Source: Candidatus Sulfopaludibacter sp. (lineage in GTDB: Bacteria > Acidobacteriota > Terriglobia > Bryobacterales > Bryobacteraceae). From it: DNA of 64,000 bases. The notes beneath the pieces are model-generated. The model worked only from the letters and a program-made list of their open reading frames with translations, was not told the DNA's origin and did not search any database. Within the stretch, counting starts at the first letter, position 1, and every line of letters starts with the position of its first letter. The position numbers and the translations under genes are program-made. This document shows, one piece after another, positions 9,560 through 17,445 of the stretch. The DNA lies in contig JARLGM010000006.1 of NCBI GenBank assembly GCA_031292755.1, forward strand, positions 1 to 64,000, read 5' to 3'.

Positions 9560-10687
9560 TCACGCCGGAATCGTCAACAAACTGTCGTTCGGGTAGAAGT
9601 GATCCACATTTTCCGGCGTGATCAATTGATGATTTGTGAACACGGCCGGAGGCACCACCCGCCGCGCCAGAATATCCAAAGCCAGCCGCAGCAAACCGTC
9701 CCCGTACTTCTCCGGAAAGTAAGCTACCGACCCGATCATCCGCGTGTGCGCCGTCCGCAACTCCGCGCGAGCCTCCGGCTCCCCGTTCTGCCCCACCACC
9801 ACGCATTCATTGGCCCGTCCGGCTTCCTGAAACGCCCGCATTGCTCCCAGCGCGCTCGAATCGTTCGCCGCGCCCACCAGCACGCGCCGCGATTTCGATT
9901 CCCGCAGGTGCTTCCGCACCCGTTCCAGCGTCTGCTGAAACTGCCCGTCGCCGTCGATCGAGAGGGTCCGGCAGCGCTCCGAAACGCGAATCATCTCCGA
10001 AATGCCAGTCAACACTCCCCGCATCCGTGCCTTCGGCAATGACCCGGCCCGCTGCAACTCCACCAGCAGTATCTCGTCCACTTCACCCGCCCAATGCTTC
10101 TTCGCCCACCGTCCCAGGTAATGACCCGCCATCAGACCCGCCTGGTAGTTGTTCGCGCCGAAGTAAGTCGCCCCCGGATGCGGAATATCGATCGCGATGA
10201 ACGGTATATTCGCCTCCATATATTTCGAGGCGATTGCCGGCGCGATCAATTCATCTGTCTGGAATTCGATGACCAGGTCCACCTGCTCGCGAATCAGGTA
10301 GTCCGCGCTGCGCAGCGCGATCTTCGGCTGATACCGGTTGTCCACCGTGATCAGTTCCACATGCTCCCTTTCGGCCGCGCGCGTCAGGCTCATTCGAACC
10401 TCGCGGTCGAAAGATGTATCCTGACCCTGCGCCGCATATCCGAGCCGGTACAGCCGCCGCCGCCGCACCTCCGAGGCCAGCCGGTAGTGATTCTCCCCTA
10501 CCTTGTCCAGGAATCCGCATTGATGCAGCGTGTACAACAGCCGGAAGCACATCCCTTTGTTGAAACCCGTCCGCGTCACCACGTCGCGCAACCGCAACAC
10601 GTCACCCGCGGTCTGAAATGCCTCGAGTATGCGCGATGCATGGACCAGAGATTTGACCATGTACCGGCTATGGTTGGACGTCTTCAC
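9560..10687 (-). CDS. chimeric regulator: IclR-type winged helix plus periplasmic-binding-protein fold
   Basis: About 375 residues from a GTG start at 10687, preceded by the strong ribosome site GAGGGGGG; an ATG at 10660 is the alternative. The first about 75 residues form an IclR-like winged helix (LVHASRILEAFQ, TGFNKGMCFRLLYTLHQCGF). From residue about 95 the protein is a sugar-binding periplasmic-binding fold of RbsB/LacI type, with two-lobed pattern and segments such as IPFIAIDIPHPGATYFGANN and VLVGAANDSSALGAMRAFQE. No signal peptide, so a cytoplasmic sugar-sensing repressor or activator. It is divergent from rhaT, and two inverted repeats lie in between, so rhaT or its sugar is the likely target. 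IclR-HTH joined to this effector domain is an unusual combination. Confidence 0.85.
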   Translation of the reverse strand: MKTSNHSRYMVKSLVHASRILEAFQTAGDVLRLRDVVTRTGFNKGMCFRLLYTLHQCGFLDKVGENHYRLASEVRRRRLYRLGYAAQGQDTSFDREVRMSLTRAAEREHVELITVDNRYQPKIALRSADYLIREQVDLVIEFQTDELIAPAIASKYMEANIPFIAIDIPHPGATYFGANNYQAGLMAGHYLGRWAKKHWAGEVDEILLVELQRAGSLPKARMRGVLTGISEMIRVSERCRTLSIDGDGQFQQTLERVRKHLRESKSRRVLVGAANDSSALGAMRAFQEAGRANECVVVGQNGEPEARAELRTAHTRMIGSVAYFPEKYGDGLLRLALDILARRVVPPAVFTNHQLITPENVDHFYPNDSLLTIPA

Positions 10688-10718
10688 GTGGACCCCCCTC
10701 AAGCTGTCGCGCGACGAC

Positions 10719-10748
10719 AACTGTTGTAACAGTTTTGGCATCCAAAAC
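10719..10748. promoter_or_regulatory. two abutting perfect inverted repeats, candidate operator
   Basis: AACTGTTGTAACAGTT (10719-10734) is a perfect 7-bp inverted repeat with a 2-bp centre; GTTTTGGCATCCAAAAC (10732-10748) is a second perfect 7-bp inverted repeat with a 3-bp centre, sharing 3 bp with the first. They lie 32-61 bp upstream of the regulator start and about 170 bp upstream of rhaT. Likely binding sites for the divergent IclR/PBP-type regulator, by position. Confidence 0.6.
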
Positions 10749-10897
10749 ACAACCGCGCGACCGGCCACCCGGCTCTCCAGTCCCGAATGCCCACCAGGCG
10801 CCGCCTTTGGCGGCCGATTGCGCCTGCTTCGTTCGTTCCGCAATGCGAAAGATCCGCAGCGGCGACGAATCTGTTTCGGGCCGGCACGCCGAGGCAC

Positions 10898-10903
10898 TAC
10901 AAT
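10898..10903 (+). promoter_or_regulatory. candidate -10 box for rhaT
   Basis: TACAAT (5 of 6 to the sigma-70 consensus) ends 14 bp before the rhaT ATG, which would give a leader of only about 7 nt. No good -35 is visible, in keeping with an activated or regulated promoter. Confidence 0.4.
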
Positions 10904-10917
10904 ACACGTTTGCTCCC

Positions 10918-12000
10918 ATGACACCGAATCCTGCACTTGGCGTAATCTTTCACTGGCTGGGCGGCTTGGCATCCGGCAGCTTTTACGTCCCGTTCCGCGC
11001 CGTCAAGCGCTGGTCGTGGGAAACCTACTGGCTGGTGGGCGGCGTCTTCAGTTGGATCATTGTTCCCTGGGTCCTTGGTCTCTACATCACCAACGACCTC
11101 ACCGCGGTCCTCAGCGCCACACCCGTCCGCACCCTTTTCTGGTGCTATTTCTGGGGTCTGCTCTGGGGACTCGGCGGCCTCACCTTCGGCCTCACCATGC
11201 GCTATCTGGGCATGTCGTTAGGTATGGCCATGGTCCTGGGATACTGCGCCGCTTTCGGAACCCTCATGCCGCCCATCTTCGACGGCATCTTTATGAGCAG
11301 CGTGGTGGGCACTACGTCCGGGCAGGTGATTCTTGTCGGCGTGGCCGTCTGCCTGGGCGGCATCGCCTTCGCAGGCAAGGCCGGCATGTCCAAGGAATCG
11401 GAGATGAGTCCGGAGCAGAAAAAGTCCGTCATCAAGGAGTTCAATCTGAAGAAGGGTGTCCTGGTGGCCACCTTCTCCGGCGTGATGAGCGCCTGTTTCT
11501 CCTATGGCCTCCGTGCCGGCGACCCCATCAAAGCCTTGACCCTACAGCACGGCACCAGCGTCCTGTGGCAGGGACTCCCCGTGCTCGTCGTGGTCCTCCT
11601 CGGCGGGTTCACAACGAATTTCATCTGGTGCGTCATCCTCAACGTGCGCAATCGCACCGCCTACCAGTACACCAGCCCTATCTCGCGCGACCCCGAACTC
11701 AAACGGGACCCCAGCGTGCCGCTCCTGCGCAACTATTTCTTCAGCGCCCTCGCAGGCACCACGTGGTATTTCCAATTCTTCTTCTACACCATGGGCGAGA
11801 CCCAAATGGGTAAGTATAAGTTCTCCAGTTGGACCCTGCACATGGCCAGCATTATCATTTTTAGCAGCCTGTGGGGCATCGGCCTCCACGAATGGCGCGG
11901 CGCCAGCAAACGCACGTGGGCATTCCTGTTCCTCAGCCTCGCCACCCTGGTCGCATCCACCATGATCGTAGGCTACGGCAATTACCTGGGCACGAAGTAG
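10918..12000 (+). CDS. rhaT: L-rhamnose/proton symporter RhaT
   Basis: A 360-residue inner-membrane protein with about ten hydrophobic segments. The N terminus (GVIFHWLGGLASGSFYVPF, then KRWSWETYWLVGG) and the TNDLTAVL region are typical of RhaT, which imports L-rhamnose with protons; the E. coli protein has 344 residues, so length fits. The ATG at 10918 is chosen because upstream in-frame sequence is not membrane-like. It has no rhamnose catabolic genes nearby; substrate could be another deoxysugar. The divergent sugar-binding regulator is the probable controller. Confidence 0.9.
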   Translation: MTPNPALGVIFHWLGGLASGSFYVPFRAVKRWSWETYWLVGGVFSWIIVPWVLGLYITNDLTAVLSATPVRTLFWCYFWGLLWGLGGLTFGLTMRYLGMSLGMAMVLGYCAAFGTLMPPIFDGIFMSSVVGTTSGQVILVGVAVCLGGIAFAGKAGMSKESEMSPEQKKSVIKEFNLKKGVLVATFSGVMSACFSYGLRAGDPIKALTLQHGTSVLWQGLPVLVVVLLGGFTTNFIWCVILNVRNRTAYQYTSPISRDPELKRDPSVPLLRNYFFSALAGTTWYFQFFFYTMGETQMGKYKFSSWTLHMASIIIFSSLWGIGLHEWRGASKRTWAFLFLSLATLVASTMIVGYGNYLGTK

Positions 12001-12019
12001 CGCCGGCTCCTTACCGGCG
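12001..12019. terminator. short hairpin between convergent genes
   Basis: CGCCGG / CCGGCG with a 7-nt loop starts directly after the rhaT stop and covers the stop codon of the convergent TPR gene. No T-tract on either strand, so it is at best a weak bidirectional terminator. Confidence 0.3.
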
Positions 12020-13813
12020 CGCCGCCAGCGCGTTCTTCAGGTTAAACTGTGCGTCGGGATAGTTGGGTCTCAGCCGCAGCGCCACGCGGCATTGAGCGAT
12101 CGCCTCGTCCAACCGGCCCGCATGTTCCAGCGCGTAACAGAAGTTACTGTGGACTTCGGGATCCTCCGGAGCCAGGCGCAGCGCTTCGCTCAAATGCCGG
12201 ATCGCCTCCGGATAGTTAGCCAGATTCGCGTAGATGATTCCGATGTCCAATTGCGCCATGGGAAAGTCCGGCTTCAGGCGAATTGCATCCCAGAGCAGCG
12301 GTCTGGCCGCCTCCAGTTGGCCCGCGCGCAGCAGCGCGTTACCCATGTTTCCTTTCGCCTCGGCATACTGCGGATTGATCACCATCGCTCGTACATACTG
12401 GGCCATGGCGCCTTTGTCGTCGCCGGCGCGCGCCAAAACCACACCCAGGTTATTCCGCATGATGTAATTTCGATCCGTGACTGCGATGGTGTGCTCGAAC
12501 AGAGTCCGGCTGTCCTTCCAGTAACCCACCTGGCGCCAGGTCCCAACGGCGAAAGCCAGTAGCACCACCCCCGTTGCCACGGCGAATATCCGTTGCAGGG
12601 CGGAATGAGGTTCGAGCCAGTCGGCGGCGCCCCACACAATCGCAATCGTCAGACCTACCAGGGGGACATACATGTACCGGTCGGCCTTTGATTGCGCGCC
12701 CACTTGCACCAACCCGATCACCGGCGCCAGCATCACCAGATACCAGAACCAGCCCGCGAATAAGTACGGCAGTTTGCGAGCCAGTAACAGCGCCGCTGCC
12801 GTCACCGCCAGCAGAATCGCCAGGGCCAGTTCGGCCGTCCCCCAAACCGGGGGTGCAGCCGGGTAAAGCACACCCAGGTTGGCCGGCCAGAACGCCTGTT
12901 GGAGGTAGGTCACGTAGGCGGTTGCCGCGTTCTGGATGCGCGTGGTCACCGGCGTGCCCGCCAGCGATGCCACTGTTCCGTAACTCCGCTGCGCCACCAC
13001 CGTCGCGACACTGGCGGCCAGGCTCAACAGTAACAGAGGAATTTTTTCGAGAAGCACCCGGCGGTCTTTCGGCCACCGCGGCGGCCACTCAATCCGTTGC
13101 AGCGGCCAATAGTCCAGCAGCAGCAGAATCACCGGAAAGGTCACCAGCATCGGTTTAGCCATCAGGCTGAGAGCGAAAACCATCGCTACCGGCAGGTAGC
13201 GTTTCGTCGTCGGATGCTCCGCGTACTTTGCATAGAGCAGCAGCGCGATCATCTCCAGCAAGGTGCTCAGAACGTCTTTGCGCTCCGCCACCCATGCCAC
13301 CGACTCCACGTGCAGCGGGTGCAGCGCGAAAATGGCCGCCACTACCGCGCAGCGCCACGGCCGGCCGGTCATACGGAACAGCGCCACAAACAGCAGCACC
13401 ACACTGACAGTGTGGAGCAGCACGTTCACCAGGTGGAAACCGCCCGCGTTCATGCCGAATAACTGCGCATCGATCAGATAGGAGATCCAGGTCAAAGGGT
13501 GCCAGTTCGCGAAGTGAAGCCCGAATGCCCACGCCACACCTGCCGCTTTCAAGCCCGCGCGAACTACCGGATTCTCATAAACGAAGGTATTGTCATCGTA
13601 GAAAACGAAGTCATAGTGGAATGTCCGGAAGTAAAGAATCAGCGTCGCCAGGGCAAGACCCACGCAGAGCACCTGTTCGCGCCGGGTCAGACCCGCAGGA
13701 CTCGGCTCGACGGGATTCCCGGACCTGACGCGCTTACGAGTTCTGGCATCGCGCCGCCTGACCGCACGTTCCGCAACGCCCCCTTTGCCCTCACCACGAG
13801 AGTGTAGCGTCAT
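12011..13813 (-). CDS. TMTC-like GT-C membrane protein with C-terminal TPRs
   Basis: 600 residues. A basic N-terminal tail is followed by about ten membrane segments (residues about 48-400) and then four or so TPR units (YVRAMVINPQYAEAKGNMGN, IRLKPDFPMAQLDIGIIYAN, LRLAPEDPEVHSNFCYALEH). The first loop carries FYDDNTFVYENP, where the Asp pair fits the catalytic acidic motif of GT-C enzymes, and HPLHVESVAWVAERKDV corresponds to the conserved HP-H-E-V-RxDxL motif of eukaryotic TMTC O-mannosyltransferases. A lipid-linked sugar transferase acting on exported proteins is therefore plausible, not shown. A paralogue is at 42908-44698. Convergent with rhaT. Confidence 0.85.
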   Translation of the reverse strand: MTLHSRGEGKGGVAERAVRRRDARTRKRVRSGNPVEPSPAGLTRREQVLCVGLALATLILYFRTFHYDFVFYDDNTFVYENPVVRAGLKAAGVAWAFGLHFANWHPLTWISYLIDAQLFGMNAGGFHLVNVLLHTVSVVLLFVALFRMTGRPWRCAVVAAIFALHPLHVESVAWVAERKDVLSTLLEMIALLLYAKYAEHPTTKRYLPVAMVFALSLMAKPMLVTFPVILLLLDYWPLQRIEWPPRWPKDRRVLLEKIPLLLLSLAASVATVVAQRSYGTVASLAGTPVTTRIQNAATAYVTYLQQAFWPANLGVLYPAAPPVWGTAELALAILLAVTAAALLLARKLPYLFAGWFWYLVMLAPVIGLVQVGAQSKADRYMYVPLVGLTIAIVWGAADWLEPHSALQRIFAVATGVVLLAFAVGTWRQVGYWKDSRTLFEHTIAVTDRNYIMRNNLGVVLARAGDDKGAMAQYVRAMVINPQYAEAKGNMGNALLRAGQLEAARPLLWDAIRLKPDFPMAQLDIGIIYANLANYPEAIRHLSEALRLAPEDPEVHSNFCYALEHAGRLDEAIAQCRVALRLRPNYPDAQFNLKNALAARR

Positions 13814-13973
13814 TTCCCGGTTTGCCCCTTATCGCCTTCGTGAGAGCGTATACAGCGCCAATTACAGCGTCGTGATCAGCCGCACAATCGCGCGGCCGGA
13901 TTACAGTTCGAAAAATCGTTTATTGACGGTCTCTGGCTTGCAGATTGCAACCTCCAACTCCAAAGGAGAAAAT

Positions 13974-14597
13974 ATGTCCAGCCGATTATACGTTCTGAGT
14001 TTGGCCGCGGCAGTTGTTTTGACAGGCGCGGCTTATGGGCAGACAATGCCGCCACCGGGCGGCGGCGGATCTCCGATGGGCGCTCCGCAAGGGAGTACGC
14101 CTGGAAATCCCGGTGCCATCCCGCCCGATCATCAGATGGACCCCTATACTACCGATAAAGATTTCGTCAGGAATGTGGCGGAATTGAGTTCCACCGAGGT
14201 GCAACTCGGCAAACTGGCGCAGGACAAGGCATCCAGCGACACCGTGAAGGAACTCGGGAAACAGATGGTGGACGGACACACCAAGACCGGCGAGCAAATG
14301 AAACAGGCCGCCGCCGCCTTGAAAATTCAATTGCCCTCCGAACCGCCGCGCAAAGCCAAAAAAGCCGAGGACAAACTCGCCAAGCTCTCCGGCCCCGATT
14401 TCGACCGCGCCTACGCCAGGATGGCCGCGGACGAGCAGAAGCAGGCCGTCAAGCAGTTCGAGCGGGAGGCTAAAGACGGGAAAGTGCCCGGAGTGAAAGA
14501 CTTCGCCGCTAAGAATCTGCCGGTGGAGCAGGAACGCCAAAAGCACGCCGAGGATCTGGCCAGCCCGGGGACTGGAACGGCGGCGCGACAGAAGTAG
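13974..14597 (+). CDS. DUF4142 exported protein
   Basis: 207 residues with a Sec signal (residues about 1-23), a Pro/Gly-rich linker with MPPPGGGG, and a helical DUF4142 domain from about residue 58 (DKDFVRNVAELSSTEVQLGK, VKELGKQMVDGHTKTGEQMK). DUF4142 is a ferritin-like-looking four-helix periplasmic family of unknown role, often stress-induced. The start at 13974 has AAAGGAG 6 nt ahead. A TTGACG at 13923-13928 could be a -35, but the -10 is not clear. Confidence 0.88.
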   Translation: MSSRLYVLSLAAAVVLTGAAYGQTMPPPGGGGSPMGAPQGSTPGNPGAIPPDHQMDPYTTDKDFVRNVAELSSTEVQLGKLAQDKASSDTVKELGKQMVDGHTKTGEQMKQAAAALKIQLPSEPPRKAKKAEDKLAKLSGPDFDRAYARMAADEQKQAVKQFEREAKDGKVPGVKDFAAKNLPVEQERQKHAEDLASPGTGTAARQK

Positions 14598-14633
14598 ACA
14601 CTCGAACCCCGCCGAAAGCGGATAATAGCGTGT

Positions 14634-14789
14634 GTGAAGTTCCTGACTGATTTGATCAACGGTTTGCACTACAGTCTAGGCATCAGCACCCCCCGGCCGG
14701 AGCAGGTGCGCATGGTTGTCTTGGTGTGGCTGGTTTCCATCCTCGTGATCATCGGTGCGATGTACCTTCTGGTGCGATACGAATTCTGA
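14634..14789 (+). CDS. 51-residue single-pass membrane peptide
   Basis: A GTG-initiated frame encoding 51 residues: a polar N-terminal part (starting KFLTDLINGLHYSLGIS), PRPEQVR, and then one membrane helix (VLVWLVSILVIIGAMYLLVR) ending RYEF. Composition is protein-like and unlike the shadow frames. GATAAT lies 7 nt before the GTG, which fits a leaderless transcript. It stands 36 bp after the DUF4142 stop and 24 bp before the TauE gene, so it may be co-transcribed with the latter. Function unknown; too short for usual gene thresholds. Confidence 0.65.
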   Translation: MKFLTDLINGLHYSLGISTPRPEQVRMVVLVWLVSILVIIGAMYLLVRYEF

Positions 14790-14813
14790 CACGGGGCGGG
14801 CTCCGGGATAGTC

Positions 14814-15554
14814 TTGGCGATTACGCAACCAGCGGCGATTCTGATACCGGGTGTTCTGTTTCTGGCAACCCTCATTCGCTCGGCATTCGGATTTGGCGAG
14901 GCATTAGTGGCCGTGCCGCTACTTGCGCTCCTGGTGCCTGTTGAGGTGGCGGCCCCGGTTGCCGTGCTGGTTTCCATAACCGTGGCGTTCATTGTGGTGG
15001 TTCAGGACTGGCGGAAAGTCCACATCCGTAGCGCCGGATGGTTGGTGCTGCCGACAATGCTGGGCATCCCTCTGGGTTTGATGCTCCTCAAGACCGTAGC
15101 CGAACCCTCGATGAAAGTCCTCTTGGCCGCGGTGATTATCACCTTCTCCGCGCATTCGCTGATCGGCGGCAAACGCCGCGAACTGAAGAACGACAGGTTG
15201 GCCTGGCTATTCGGATTCGGCGCGGGAGTGCTGGGAGGCGCCTATGGCATGAACGGACCTCCCCTGGCGATCTATGGGTCGCTCCGCGGATGGTCGCCGC
15301 AGCATTTTCGGGCGACCTTGCAGGGATATTTTCTTCCGGCGAGCCTCGCGGGTCTGTGGGGTTACCACCTTGCCGGCCTGTGGACACCGGCGGTCAACCG
15401 GTTCTACATGCAGTCATTGCCTCTTGTGATAGTGGCGACGTTCCTGGGGCGGGCCATCAACCGGCGTATGCGCACGCAGCAGTTCCTGCGCTATGTTCAT
15501 GGCGGGCTCATTCTCATCGGGATCGTTTTGTTGCTGCAAGCTGTGGCAGGGTAA
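14814..15554 (+). CDS. TauE/SafE family permease
   Basis: 246 residues with about seven to eight membrane segments. Two related halves carry the family pattern (ATLIRSAFGFGEALVAVPLL near the N terminus and GFGAGVLGGAYGMNGPPLAI in the second half). TauE/SafE proteins export sulfite, sulfoacetate or other small organic anions; the substrate here is unknown. The start is read as TTG at 14814, because no ATG or GTG lies in a position that would keep the first helix; this start is uncertain. Lies 24 bp downstream of a small membrane peptide. Confidence 0.85.
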   Translation: MAITQPAAILIPGVLFLATLIRSAFGFGEALVAVPLLALLVPVEVAAPVAVLVSITVAFIVVVQDWRKVHIRSAGWLVLPTMLGIPLGLMLLKTVAEPSMKVLLAAVIITFSAHSLIGGKRRELKNDRLAWLFGFGAGVLGGAYGMNGPPLAIYGSLRGWSPQHFRATLQGYFLPASLAGLWGYHLAGLWTPAVNRFYMQSLPLVIVATFLGRAINRRMRTQQFLRYVHGGLILIGIVLLLQAVAG

Positions 15555-15617
15555 ACTCGAGGCCGCCCGGTTGATCCTTTGCCGGATGTTATTCTGTGTG
15601 GCGGACAGGAACCAGCC

Positions 15618-17375
15618 ATGAACCGCCGGAGCTTCCTCTTGAGTACCGGGCTCGCGGCGGGCGTTTCCGCCGCTCCCCAGAATGCGCCGGTCCGCCCGGA
15701 ACCGGTGGAGAGCGCCACGCCCACCGACAGGCCCGCGATTGTCCTCAGCCAGATCGGCTTTCTACCCAAATGCAGAAAGACCGTAATCTACCGTCTCGCC
15801 CCCGGCGGGATTGTTCCTGAAAACTTCACCCTGCGGGACGTGGGCGGCCCTCCTCAGCCATTCTCTCTCTCGCGTCCACTGGCAAAAGCTCCTGGGGACG
15901 TTCCCAATTGCCTGATCGGCGATTTCAGCGATCTCGAGCGGGAAGGCTTCTACCAGATCACCACCGGCCGCGAACGCTGCGCGCCTTTCTTTGTGCGTCC
16001 CGACGCGTGGCGGCGCACCCTGCCCAAGGCGGTCAGTTATCATCACGCGCAGCGCTGCGGAATCGCCGTGCCGAACATCCACCCCGCCTGTCACCTGGAC
16101 GATGCCCGCCGCCGCGACACCGGCGAGCACGTCGATGTGACCGGCGGCTGGCACGATGCGGGCGACCTTCGCAAATGGATGGACGCCACCATGATGGCCG
16201 GCTTCGGCCTGCTGCGACTGGCGCGCCATCTGGGCGACCGGTGGGATCTCGGCGGCTCGGGCATCGGCGTCCTCCTCGATGAGATGCGCTGGGGCAATCG
16301 ATACTTCCTCAAGATGCAGGACAAAGATGGCCGCGTGTGGGCCGACACCGCGGGAGGCGTGAATGGCGACAACAGCGATAATCACTGGACCGATAACCAG
16401 GCCGGCACAGCCGACGACCGTTACATCAATCCGGCCAAGCCGGCCATGGTTCAGGCTATGTTCATTGCGCTCCAGGCCATGGTTTCCCAAGCCTTCGCGG
16501 AAAGCGACCCGGGCTACTCGCAGTCGTGCCTGGCTGCCGGTGTGCGCTGCTGGGAAGCCACCGAACATCCCAGGCAAACCCGCGACCTGAGCTGGCGCCT
16601 GCTCGCCGCCGTAGAGCTATACCGCGCCCGGCCCGATTCCCACTTCGCCCAGGAAGCGGCGAAACTGGGCGACGCGCTGGCCGCATTCCAGATTTCCAGT
16701 TTCATCGCCTCACAAAGGAAAGTGCGCGGCTTCTGGGCCGCGGGCGATGCGCGTCAGACTCCTTTCTGCGACCCGGTCTATTCGGCGCTGCCCGCGATCG
16801 CCATGCTGGAACTGGCCATCGCGCTCCCCTCGCATCCCGCCGTTCCGCGCTGGCGGGACGCCGTCCGCCTGTATCTCGACGAATACGTAATTCCCATGAG
16901 TGCCCGCTCCGCGTATGGTGTGATGCCACTGGGTCTCTTCCTGGGTTCACCGACACAGGAGACCTACCGGCCGCTGGAAGGGGAGCTCACCTACCGCTAT
17001 TTCATGCCTACGCGTCAACGCTCGTGGTGGCTCGGCGTAACTTCGCATCTGGAGTCCCACGCGGCGCTCCTGGCAACCGCCGCCAAAGCGCTGCGCAAAC
17101 CCGAATACCGCGAACTGGCCTTCCGTCAAATGGAATGGGTCATGGGAAACAACCCCTTCGGCGCCTCCCTGATGACGGGCGAAGGATGGCGCAATTCCTA
17201 TCCGTACTCCCGTTTTGCCGGCCCGCTGATCGGCGGCATCGTCAACGGCGTCGCGGGCAATGCCCAGGACGTCCCGATCCTGCAAATGGAATACGGCACG
17301 GACTGGCGTACCGGCGAATACTGGACCCCGCACAATGCCTTTTATCTCTGGGCCCTTTCCCAGCTCGAAAGCTAA
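15618..17375 (+). CDS. exported glycoside hydrolase family 9 (endoglucanase-like)
   Basis: 585 residues. The N terminus NRRSFLLSTGLAAG is a twin-arginine signal. Residues about 35-125 form an Ig-like CelD_N module; the rest is the GH9 (alpha/alpha)6 barrel, with GGWHDAGD giving the catalytic-base aspartates D180 and D183, the substrate-cleft motif NPFGASLMTGEGW, and GEYWTPHNAF placing the general acid at about E567. Predicted to hydrolyse beta-1,4-glucans or related oligosaccharides outside the cytoplasm. ATG at 15618 chosen because it begins the Tat signal. No dockerin or carbohydrate-binding module is visible. Confidence 0.9.
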   Translation: MNRRSFLLSTGLAAGVSAAPQNAPVRPEPVESATPTDRPAIVLSQIGFLPKCRKTVIYRLAPGGIVPENFTLRDVGGPPQPFSLSRPLAKAPGDVPNCLIGDFSDLEREGFYQITTGRERCAPFFVRPDAWRRTLPKAVSYHHAQRCGIAVPNIHPACHLDDARRRDTGEHVDVTGGWHDAGDLRKWMDATMMAGFGLLRLARHLGDRWDLGGSGIGVLLDEMRWGNRYFLKMQDKDGRVWADTAGGVNGDNSDNHWTDNQAGTADDRYINPAKPAMVQAMFIALQAMVSQAFAESDPGYSQSCLAAGVRCWEATEHPRQTRDLSWRLLAAVELYRARPDSHFAQEAAKLGDALAAFQISSFIASQRKVRGFWAAGDARQTPFCDPVYSALPAIAMLELAIALPSHPAVPRWRDAVRLYLDEYVIPMSARSAYGVMPLGLFLGSPTQETYRPLEGELTYRYFMPTRQRSWWLGVTSHLESHAALLATAAKALRKPEYRELAFRQMEWVMGNNPFGASLMTGEGWRNSYPYSRFAGPLIGGIVNGVAGNAQDVPILQMEYGTDWRTGEYWTPHNAFYLWALSQLES

Positions 17376-17412
17376 CCTGCTCGCTGAGTTCATGCACGCC
17401 CGCCGTTCGGTG

Positions 17413-17418
17413 TAAAAT
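17413..17418 (+). promoter_or_regulatory. candidate -10 for the BNR-repeat gene
   Basis: TAAAAT, preceded by TG, ends 27 nt before the ATG at 17446. A GGAG ribosome site lies in the leader. The -35 region is not convincing. Confidence 0.35.
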
Positions 17419-17445
17419 GCTCTGATCCGAACGGAGTGCCTGGAA

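Noticed and set aside
9373-9621. 82-codon plus-strand frame in the intergenic region
   Set aside because: No ribosome site, no recognisable sequence features, and it runs into the regulator gene.
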